Below are positions 21,076 to 30,414 of a stretch of DNA of 64,000 bases, piece by piece. Each line of letters starts with the position of its first letter. Position 1 is the stretch's first letter. The notes below the pieces were generated by a model. It ran no database searches, was not told the DNA's origin, and saw only the letters and a program-made list of their open reading frames with translations. Where the stretch lies: assembly GCA_001695595.3 (NCBI GenBank), contig MBPM02000031.1:682001-746000 (forward strand), in the 5' to 3' direction. The position numbers and the translations under genes were made by a program. Source of the stretch: Plasmopara viticola. Taxonomy: Eukaryota > Oomycota > Peronosporomycetes > Peronosporales > Peronosporaceae.

Positions 21076-22986
21076 ATGGAAGTTAATAGGAGCTCCTCCT
21101 CGCGCGACGATGTAAAGGCTCTCTTATATGAGTGATTTTAGGACTCGTCGTGCTTTACTTACCGGTACTTCTTGACAGATTTTACATCGTATTGAAACGC
21201 TAGCTGCAGAGTTTTTGGAGTCTCTTGGAGTAAGAAAGAGTTTGATGTCAATTGGTGCGTTTACAGCTGACGCTTCTGTAATACAGACCGGGCATGTCCT
21301 AAAGCTGGAAGCAGTGAGTAGACAAATTAGCCAGACGTGACATTGTTGTGACGTTTTATAAAGCTGAAGCGCACCTCATCATCGATGATCTACGATCACA
21401 AACATCAGCGACAACTTCACGGAAAGGACACGCGCTTGATATCGCTGGTACGATATGTGAACAACAATTGCCGCTCGGCTACTTTTATTCAGTCGCTTAT
21501 TTTAGAATCGACAAGGAGGCAGGAAGTACACCGGAATTTGGCTTATATTGCAGACAGCACATGCTCTGCTGGCAGAAAATAAGACCGCCACTCAGGTTCC
21601 TACTTACCTTTGCCAGCACGTGTAACCTCACTGTGCTAATTCCACTCTTTTTGATGAAGAGAGATATTTATTACCTGCACCCATTTTTTAAAGGACAGAG
21701 CGAGGCCGACGAAGCAATTTTGGGTTGGTAACTAGATATTGTACTACCGTAATATGTGATCACGAAACCTTTTTGGTAGACGCTGGAAGTATTTTGGGCA
21801 TTCCAAGAGGATCGCTGAATATCGTAGCAGCTACCAAAGGCTGTTTCACTGGGAATATGAGCATTCTGGTGCGTGCTCGTGATGATACTTGGAGCTGCAA
21901 CGTTTGTTTAATAAAAAGAGTTGAAGCGAGACGGGGAGTGGGAAAATTTTGGCAATGGAGAAGAGGTCTCGATAACCAATGAGCTTTTGCAGCTGAAGCA
22001 ATGCGACGTGTATGTCGAGTGCATTGCGGTTGGTTAAATAGTGCGAACTGATTTTATAGTTTTGATGACTAGGAGAAGCAATGCAGAATTTATTGTTGTT
22101 ATCGAAAAAGACGGTATGGCAAGGCAATATCGCAATAAAAATATTTTTTTAAATTTGAATATTGTAGGGATTTTTAATCGTTTGAGGTATCGAATTGGAG
22201 CACTGATTTTCAATGTGTTTAAATTTGATTGCGTACACTTTTGGTTCAGAGAGGACAAATTTTATGACCTGGTTCCGAGCATCTTGATTACTGGAAAGGG
22301 TTTTCCCGATCTTGCTACGAGGTATGTCATCGCAAACAATATGCGTCGGTATAATCTTATACTTTATTATCCTTGTTTGGTCAGAGTGTTTGTGAGCTTA
22401 CTGAGTAAAGCTTTACGAATTCCTGTTCTCGGTGTCTGCGACTGCAATCCATTTGGCCTTTCCATAATGGTGAGATCAGAGAAAATTTCATAGTGCCATG
22501 GTACTTTAACAGAACTTTGTGTAGCTAACATACAAACTAGGGTCTGCGCGGATGCCATTGGAGTCGCTCCAATACGGTAACATTGGGTCTACCTGATTTG
22601 TCGTTGCTCGGGTATCATTAACATATTCTTTGACTGTGACGCATAGCCGTCGACATTAAGTGGGTCGGCGTTCGACCTTCTCAAGTCGCGAACTTTGCTT
22701 TGCCAACTTCATCCCTTAAAGCTTTGACCCGAAAAGACATCGCCGTGGCAGAATCCTTAATGCGAGCAAGCTTTATACAGGTGCGATTAATTCATTGATT
22801 TATGTTCGTCTCGTTGCCAACGTTCTTGCGGTAATCTAGGCGAATATGCCTTTCAAAAATGAAGTGCAAATGTGGCTTAGCGACGCGCTACCATGGAAAA
22901 TCGAAATGGAAGCACTTCATTTCTTAGGTTTTTCATTTCTAACCTCCTTTTTACAAAGCTGTATCGAGAAGGGCAACTATTTATGA
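21076..22986 (+). CDS. SPO11: SPO11-like meiotic DNA double-strand break protein, 14 exons
   Basis: Predicted exons: 21076-21111, 21179-21313, 21364-21447, 21506-21595, 21660-21723, 21780-21868, 21921-22009, 22073-22113, 22168-22186, 22250-22321, 22385-22469, 22525-22576, 22647-22780 and 22840-22986. Together they give 1137 nt and 378 residues with every junction in frame. The product is a topoisomerase VI A-type protein that cuts DNA in meiosis. The winged-helix region has TATQRDIYY with the catalytic tyrosine at 120. The GIPRGSLNIVAATKGCFTGN segment follows. The TOPRIM domain has VVIEKDG (Glu207), ILITGKGFPDLATR and VCDCNPFGLSIM (Asp259, Asn261 in the DxD/N position), then TYKLGSARMPLESL and VDIKWVGVRPSQ. 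An Asn at the second acidic position is, to my recollection, typical of SPO11-2-like proteins. Exon 9 is only 19 nt. The gene converges on presenilin. The first two acceptors are the least certain joins. Confidence 0.87.
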
Positions 22987-23027
22987 GCCCGCGAGGGACC
23001 CTTATTTTCGCGAATGCCCCTTATGTA
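22987..23027. other. 41-bp spacer between convergent SPO11 and presenilin genes
   Basis: The SPO11 stop (22984-22986, +) and the presenilin stop (23028-23030, -) face each other. The 3' ends of both transcripts must therefore run into the opposite gene or stop within 41 bp. Confidence 0.75.
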
Positions 23028-24725
23028 CTAGAGGGGTACGCCAATACTCAACGCACAACTCGCAAAGTCCACAAACACCATCCGAAGCCAAAAATACACT
23101 AGAACAGCTAGGAGAATGGAAATCGGAAGCGCTGGGAGCACTCTCTGATAAATACCAAGAAGAAGTAGCGTACCTCCTAAGCCCTAAAAAAATGTGAGCC
23201 TACCAACATTTATGGTTTTTCACATCAATTATTGCGTACCATCAAAACAGACACCAAGCACCCGATCATTGCTGAAAAATCGTACTTTGCCGCTCGAGAG
23301 ACCAAAACGCTATAAAAAACAAAATCTCCCAATCCTAGCTTGATTGTCTCGTCCGTGTCTGCAATTGACAAGATGCATAAGTTTGCAAATAAGGTTTTAC
23401 AAAATTGCCAGCGCCATACCTCTGTTATTAGTGACGTACTTCGTGTCTAAATCATGCCACAACTGAGTTTCGCGACCCTGATATCGCTCTATGATCTTGT
23501 CTACACGAGATACGGCCGATGGATTGTGTTTGGTATAAAACTTGACTAGACGAACGCGCAACTGAGTCTGACGAGATGTAAGCAAAGTTTGAGCAGAAGT
23601 TGCTGATGATGGCGAACTGACACGAAGGGGAATTTCCGATTCGCACTGGTAGTACGTATTTTCGTGTACTGGTTGAGTAGTATGATCCACGGAATTGTAG
23701 ACAATCTCTGCTTCGTACAGTAAACCTAAAGACACCGACATCCAAAGCTCAAACAAAATTGCGAGTAAGTGCTCATTGCTTAAGAACATACCGGGTAGTG
23801 GGCGTCCTTCCTGTTGCACGAGCGTAACAAGCCACTTTAGTGGCCCACACGGCGTCAACACCGCGCACAAGTCGTATACCGCGAGCACAATCACCAGTGC
23901 CCAAGTGCTCCACTCTGGAAATTGCCCCAATTGCCACGCCATTATGACGGACGTGAGCACTAAATAAGTTTGTGTCAGCCACATCGGCAGACCTTTCTGG
24001 TAAAAAATAGACAGCACGCCGACAACAGACAGATTGTACATCGCGAACACCAGCGAAACTACATCGATAGGAGTATGCAATTTGGCGACAGCAATAACCA
24101 TCATATTGCCCCCTAACATGCCAAGAAGCATCGCCGACGAAAATATCATGTACCCAATCAGAATCTGCAGGAAAAGTGAAGAAACATAAGAGCGATGCTA
24201 ATTTCACCGAGTACAAGCAGTCGCCTTACTCTGTTAAAGTTGAATTTGTAACAGCAAACAATCACGAAAGTTGCAACAAGAAAAAAAAACACGATAGCCA
24301 GAGCATTCACTAGCGCATCTTCCACTTTTGTCCCGGTAGATGCTTCTTTATCTTTCTCCGGTCCGTAGATCAAGTAAGCTCTACAGTACCACACAAGGGT
24401 GAAAGTGCACTTCACATTTATTTATAAATATGTGAATTGAATCATACTCAGCGAGTGCTTTGGCCGACGCAGGGTCCACCACGTTGAGCGACATAAAACT
24501 GCAAGACAGAAGGGATGCATTATTATTGCGATTGCAATGTCAGCAGGAAACTACATGAACAATGCACCTGGCGATTAACATCGTAATAGCGACTGGCCAA
24601 ATCACAGCGGACAATGAGCCAATGTAGTGCATTAGCGCGTCATGCGAAAAAGTTACTTGATCATCCACATCTTGCGACAAGCTCCTCGGCCGAGCAAGCA
24701 GGCGTTCGTGTGCATCGTCGTTCAT
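23028..24725 (-). CDS. Presenilin (gamma-secretase catalytic subunit), seven exons
   Basis: Minus-strand exons: 24725-24568, 24498-24448, 24380-24230, 24164-23792, 23725-23420, 23358-23240 and 23183-23028, giving 437 residues. Presenilin is the aspartyl protease of gamma-secretase, acting in endosomal/ER membranes. TM1 lies at about 34-52. GTKVEDALVNALAIVFFFL marks TM2/3, and a GYMIFSSAMLLGMLGG segment follows. The first catalytic Asp is D218 in AVYDLCAVLTPCGPLKWLV. A hydrophilic loop spans about 250-350. The second Asp is D358 in LGLGDFVFYSVLV, and PALP is at 403-406. All catalytic motifs are intact. The GLGD and PALP exons are invisible if only the longest open frame is read, which would wrongly give a truncated protein. 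ATG 24725 (MNDDAHERLL) is the chosen start. Confidence 0.93.
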
Positions 24726-27266
24726 GGGAAGATCAGATATTGTCAAAACAAATAAGATAAACTTGGTAAATTTATCGGTAGCATCAGTAGAGAGCCGGTA
24801 ATTATTAATTAAAATACTTTCTTTGTAAGGACATTTACAGTAAAAGGCTACCAAAGCTTCCGATTAAATTGTATGACTTCGTGGACAATTTTTTTTTGCA
24901 TTTCTACTGACACTCAAAAATAATTTGTTAGGGGCGTTGTTAAGCGGAGTTATATTACAATAATATAATGTGGTTATGACTTTATGTGATTTCACGAGTA
25001 AATATTTTCTTCGGAATTATAGCTCATAGATTGTCGCATACTTCTGTCAATCTTCGTGAAATATGGTGAGCAGAGTACGCTGAGAGCGCTGGTGCATCAT
25101 TGTCTCGATTTTATATTGGGCTAAATTGGGACCTGTTGGAGCTGTGGTGTGCTCCTATCTATACCGATCAAAGAGTACGCTTTGACCGGGTCCTCTAAAT
25201 TAATCAATTTTTTTTGACACAACATAGACCCCACCAGGGTAGCGAGCATGACGTCTGGATCAAATCAAGAAAAGTTGTTGTATAAATTTAAGCGATTTCG
25301 ACTTCTTCTAGCAATAGCAATAGAGCCTAACGATCGATACATTATCCAGAGTAGCTATCCTCTGTGGTAATGGCTTTTTTAAGATTCGCGTATTTGTGAC
25401 CACAGAATGTTCATCATCGGACTGATAGTCAGCATTATTCTGAGGTCTTCGAGGTGGCATGCGTCTTTCAGCAACTTGTTCGACCATGTCGCGATAGTTC
25501 GTTTCGGCCATCTGCGTCCGAGTCTCCTGGGGCTTTCATTTTACACACAATGCATTTGGCTTGATTTGAGGTAACATTGTGCGTCGACGAAGCGATAATT
25601 AGTATATCAATATGCGTCGAAGATATACCACTTAAGCTCCTCATCAAGTAAATCACAGTGTGGTCGACGACCCACGCGTTTATCATCAACAAAGGCATAG
25701 GGATGAGGGTGAAAAATGCGGAGATCTATTAGAATGTTTTGTCGATGAAGCTCCTTCCAGCTTTATGCTAATCCAAAAGACCTGTTTATTTTAGCAACGT
25801 CATCAGCGATGCTTCTTCCGCTGGTGCGCTTACTTGCATCTCGTCATTTTTGTAGTTGTTCTGAGTCGCCTTAAGTGTATTATTGTAGTGAAGTGGCGTT
25901 TTCTGGGCTCGCATCCTCACCCCATCCTAGACCGTTGTTATGTGGTGAGCTTCTCCGATAAGTGTGGGATTACTAAGAGAGTCACCTTTAATCTATGTCA
26001 GTTAGGCCGATTACACCTCCCTGGTGGGTTTTGAATTGATTGTGATTACTGGGTAGACTGCATTTACTTTAGCGGGATGCACAATGGATGGCCGAGCCGT
26101 GCGAAAATCGCCAGATGGCGCACCAGGTGCAAATGTACTTTAATGGGCTTTGGGCTTTGTGCCTTGTATTCTTTTTAACGCCGGACGACTTCGTACAGCA
26201 AATGGATTTGGTTAAAGACGATTTCCAGGCTTACCTTCGAGCTGACGTGACTCTCTAGGTACGTGACGTACACTTAAAAATCTGCTGCCACTAGAATACT
26301 GGCTATCTGGGTACGACAATTTTTTTGTCTCTATCTACATGCTTAAACTGTTCATTTTTTTATTCTCTGCCAACCACATGATCTTAAATGAGTGGTGATC
26401 CAAAAGCCTCTCACAGAGCGAATGTATATCGTGCGATGCTTGTTACCTAATTCTCGTGCTTTGTTTCCCTTACCATTTCCTGTTCTATACCACGGCAATT
26501 TGAAAACGAATACGAAAAAGGCTTAATTAGACTATAGTTGATCGGATGTGTAAGTACCGATAAGCGGAGCGTAGCTACCTCGACAATTCGGTACCGCGTG
26601 GGTAAGTGCAATGTGCTAATAGTTTAAGATACTGATTGAATGTCTGTCGCTTAATAGTAGCCACATTTTATTCTTGCGGACTCTGTAAGGAGCTGTATTG
26701 TGAGACACGGATTTATGCACCACATGTGTAAGGCAGGAACATCTTACCATTTAAACAACTTCATGATAGTTAAGAAGCAGCCTTTAACATGGAAACTCGG
26801 CTGTATGCAATGGCCTGTAATATCAGGGGAAAACAATAAGTCAAATTTAAAATGTATACATTGACCTGGCGCCGACCCGTCTTCTTCAGTGGCTTTTTCA
26901 GCACCAGGCGCCTGCCGTCGACTTCATCCTTTTGATGCACAAGATTCTTGAGTTCGCCAGCTGTTCAGCGTATTATCTAAAGAGAGAGCTACGTGCGATT
27001 GAAACATGATTTCTACGAAAACTCTATAATTCCCTAAAGACAGATATGGTGGATGAATTAACACATCTAAAATCAAAAAGTCTTGATGCGTCTGCGTTCT
27101 GTGCAGCGTGTGACCGCATCAGTCGTTACCCAATTCAATGCCCTCAAAACTGTACATGCGCATGCCGTGGCTGAAAATTAGCCTTAAACTCATAATTTTC
27201 TGGAGTTTTGGTTGATCGGATGCCTACTTTCTGTCAGCCACCTTGTATCACGTAAACACAGCACTC
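24726..27266. other. Gene-poor stretch, about 2.5 kb
   Basis: No supportable gene. The minus-strand frame 25511-25308 begins with a true ATG and encodes a short hydrophilic protein (MAETNYRDMVEQVAERRMPP and an acidic stretch). It overlaps another frame and I do not recognise it; it may be a gag or gene remnant. The remainder is AT-rich. Confidence 0.5.
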
Positions 27267-29264
27267 TTATTTTTGTAATTTACCTTCACAATTATCCTTT
27301 ACGTTGTAATTTTGTACTTTTGCCATTCCCTCAGCTGCGCGAAGTTTGCGCTCTACCATTTCGCGGCGTTTATCGATACGTGGAAGGAACTTACTAGCGG
27401 CTGTCAGATGCTTTACAGCTTCGGTCCAGGCCTCATTTGGTGTCAAAACGCTATCGGCATAGATCAAATGCGTTTCCCAATTCTTCGGACGCAGCTTGAA
27501 TGAGCGCTGGAAAGCTACTACTGCCTGCTGAAAATCTCCCAGCGCTGCATATATGCGGCCGTAAGTGCACATCAAAATGCTCCAGCTGGTCTTTTCGTAA
27601 TCAGGAATGAAAGACAGGGCACTTTCAACGATGGTTTTAGCTCGATCCGGGTCCAACGGCAGCTCCAACAAAGCACGCATATTCCACACGGAGGCATTCG
27701 AAGGATCAATCTTCAGCGCCTTTTCTAATGCGCTGCGAGCAGCCGGAAACCGACGATTTCGCTGCTCGATTTTAGCCAATTCGATAAGCAGTGGTGCATC
27801 ATTGGGCACATGCTGACTTGCCAAAGCAACCGCTGACCGTGCCGCCTCATAGTTCTGAAGTCTAGCTTCAACACGGGCCAATGCACGCCAAGTATCGACA
27901 ATTGTTGGCTGCACCTTTGTAGCCTCTTCGTAAAGCTCTCGTGCGTTTTCAAGCTCTCCATAGTGCTCTTCGAAATTTCCAAAAGCATGTAGTACCGGGC
28001 CAATATGCTGCAGATTCTCTAATGCTTTCTCGAAAATTTTGCGAGCATTACGGATCTGGCCGCGTTTTTCGTACAAAATAGCAAGCGACACCATACTCGG
28101 AACGTGGTCGGGATGTTGTTCCAAAGCCTCAACGTACAACCCCACTGCTTCATCCTCGTTGCCAATCTCCTCCTCCATTTTGGCATACGAGTTGTATGCT
28201 GATGGCTCCACGTAAAGGCCGCCGTCAATAAGTCGGCGGTACGCACGTCGTGCCTCATACACATCACCAAGCTTGAAGTGAGCCATAGCACCGAGAAGGA
28301 TTAGCCACTTATGAGTTGGAAAACGTTCGAAAGCCGTTGAGATTACCGCCAGAGTATTCTTGTACAACCCAGCATCATATTCAGCTTTAGCCCATGCGTG
28401 CCAAACTTGGCCTGTCGCCCGTGGATAAGAGACAGCGCTTTGAAAAATAGTGCGCGCCAGTCCAATATGCTGACACTTTGCCTCAAATACGCCGTAAGCC
28501 TGCATGATGAGGACGTCTCTGGGATGCTTCTCAACTAGCTCTTGAAATTTTTCACGGCCTTTGTCTGGATGTCCAGCCTGGACCTCCCAAAGAGCCATTC
28601 CCAGTCCTGCCATCGGGTTTTGAGGATCCGTAGCCAGAATAACTTTGAAGATACGTTTCGCTTCTTGCAAATTTTTGATTTCCAACTCCATTGAGCCCCA
28701 AGAAGTCCATAGTTCGGCGTGAAACGAGATCTTCGATGCTTTGGCAAAGATCATGCGCGCAAGTCCGTAGTTGCCAGCCTTCCACTCCTACAGTAGTTAA
28801 AATCGCTCTGTTTCAATACCACTAAGTAATGATATATGCATATATATGTACATATATATATATATTCATGTATATCGTACCATGACGCCCCACTTGTTCC
28901 ACATATCCATATTTTTCGGATATCGACGTTGCAACACATTGCGAAAGAGATTGCGAGCTGTTGGTACGTCTTCACGCACCAACTCGTTTAATGTGGGTTC
29001 TGGCCCTTTCCATCGACTCTTAAGGTCCTTTAAATATTTGATGTCAGGCTCCCATGGGATCTTGCCCGAGAGCTCGCTAAACTTTTTTTCCACTTGGCGC
29101 GCGAAGTCTTGGCCCTCATACAACGCGTCCATGGATCGAAAGCCAGAGAACACGCGTTGCTGTATCCTTCGATCTGCTACAGCAGCGCCACCGTACCGCA
29201 TTAATGACTCGTGTGGCCGAAACGTCTGCCTTAAAGCGACATGTAGGTACCCCATGCCTTTCAT
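27267..29264 (-). CDS. Mitochondrial HAT/TPR-repeat RNA-processing-type protein, two exons
   Basis: Exons are 29264-28881 and 28787-27267 (-), joined in phase 0, giving 634 residues. The N-terminus (MKGMGYLHVALRQTFRPHE) is basic and free of acidic residues up to about residue 18, fitting a mitochondrial signal. From about residue 95 onward there are at least a dozen 34-residue helical repeats of the HAT/TPR kind, such as ARNLFRNVLQRRYPKNMDMW, WHAWAKAEYDAGLY, ARRAYRRLID, ARKIFEKALENLQHIGPVLH and ARSALEKALKIDPSNASVW. HAT repeats of this pattern are found in RNA-processing factors such as HCF107/Crn-type proteins. The single 93-nt intron has donor GTACGA, acceptor TGTAG, and an (AT)n tract. The gene diverges from eS12 with 160 bp between start codons. 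Exact function cannot be assigned. Confidence 0.82.
28788..28880 (-). repeat. AT-dinucleotide-rich intron of the HAT/TPR gene
   Basis: The 93-nt intron contains an alternating TATATA/CATATATATGTA tract at about 28840-28865, a simple repeat likely to vary in length between strains. Confidence 0.7.
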
Positions 29265-29424
29265 TTTTGCCAGTGCATGTTGTTCCGGATACTATCCGGA
29301 TGGTTGTGTCATGTACACTACACGATAAGCGACGCGTTTGAACCAGTCAAATGCAGAGGAACTTCGATCACGATGCTCATTTAGTAAAAGCTTCTTTCCG
29401 AGGACTCCACAGTTTGCAAGAATC
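29265..29424. promoter_or_regulatory. Divergent promoter, HAT/TPR gene / eS12 gene
   Basis: The 160-bp spacer contains a near-perfect palindrome TCCGGATA-C-TATCCGGA at 29285-29301. On the eS12 side, GCTCATT at 29375-29381 is 44 bp before the start codon and matches the core of the oomycete initiator (GCTCATTYYNCAWTTT). The palindrome could bind a dimeric factor acting on both genes; that is inference. Confidence 0.55.
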
Positions 29425-29841
29425 ATGTCGGCTGAGGAAGTTGTGGCTGCAGTTGAGGTGCCCAAGGAGCTAGGTGAGATGGATGCTCTCAAGGAAGTGC
29501 TTAAGAAAGCGCTAATCCACGATGGCCTAAAGCGCGGGCTGCACGAGGCCGCTAAAGCTCTGGACTCTCGTCGTGCTCGTCTGTGCTGTTTGGCTCAAGA
29601 CTGCGACGAGCCCAGCTACAGCAAGTTGGTACGTGCCTTATGCGAAGAGCATGGCGTAAATCTCATCCTTGTGCCTTCGGGCAAACAACTTGGCGAGTGG
29701 TGCGGTTTGTGCAAAATTGACGCTCTGGGGGAGGCTCGTAAGGTTGTATCCACTTCGTGTGCCGTCATCACGGATTTTGGTGAGGAGACTCATGCTCTTA
29801 ACGTGCTCTTGGACTACCTGAAGCGCCAAGGCGAGAACTAA
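29425..29841 (+). CDS. RPS12: 40S ribosomal protein eS12
   Basis: Single exon, 138 residues, intact. Contains [27 protein letters not shown], the [20 protein letters not shown] region and the [20 protein letters not shown] motif that defines the L7Ae/eS12 family, with a C-terminal [12 protein letters not shown]. It is a structural component of the small cytosolic ribosomal subunit. The start at 29425 is chosen because the longer upstream extension has no ATG and lies in the promoter, with the initiator-like GCTCATT 44 bp before it. Length and motifs are normal for the family. Confidence 0.97.
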   Translation: MSAEEVVAAVEVPKELGEMDALKEVLKKALIHDGLKRGLHEAAKALDSRRARLCCLAQDCDEPSYSKLVRALCEEHGVNLILVPSGKQLGEWCGLCKIDALGEARKVVSTSCAVITDFGEETHALNVLLDYLKRQGEN

Positions 29842-30414
29842 GGCTCAGGATCCTCAAGTTGTTAAACTGTTAGGTAATGTGCAAGTACAGAGTAACACGC
29901 CAGGTATCATAACATGAATTTCCTTGAAGCCGCTGCGGGTGCTGCTCCAGAGGGTTATGTCGGAAGCTTTGATTTCTTTCATTATTTACTGGACCTTATT
30001 TATCTCTCACTCGAGCTAAGGGATTCTAGTTTAGTGTCTATACTTTGAATGGTACTCACACATTCTCCAATTCGATGAGTGGTACATACTCGAAACGCAA
30101 ACAGTCATTACTTGGTTCCTGCACCATAAGTTACTGCCTTTGATCAGCGCATTTTCTGCGCCGCGAAGTCGCAGCGAGTTTTGCACGTCGTTTCAACGAC
30201 GTTGCATCATTTCCTTTCAAACAGGAAAACCGCCGATTTAGGACCAAAGCTCTGGGTACATTTGTTTCCGGGGACAACCAAATAGGCAACGGGACCAGTG
30301 TGATCTGACTTCGCGATACGTCGCATAGGCAATAACGCCGCAAGCAATCGAAGCTTAAGATGAAGAGCCCCCTGCTGCTTTAGCAGCGCGTTGGGTATCC
30401 AAAACCATAGTCCA
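29842..30414. other. Spacer between convergent eS12 and DYRK genes
   Basis: About 570 bp. The minus-strand frames at 30131-30425 have no recognisable domain and overlap the 3' side of the kinase. No gene is supported. Confidence 0.55.

Noticed and set aside
21896..21930. Frameshift making SPO11 a pseudogene
   Set aside because: The apparent shift is explained by a 52-nt intron with consensus donor GTGCGT and acceptor AGAG.
22041..22493. Stand-alone 150-codon plus-strand frame
   Set aside because: It is SPO11 exons 8-11 read through four in-frame introns, not a separate gene.
23397..24149. Truncated presenilin lacking the second aspartate
   Set aside because: Downstream exons with GLGD and PALP join in frame, so the gene is complete.
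29338..29424. Longer N-terminus for eS12
   Set aside because: No ATG in the extension; it overlaps the initiator-like element, and ATG 29425 gives the normal length.
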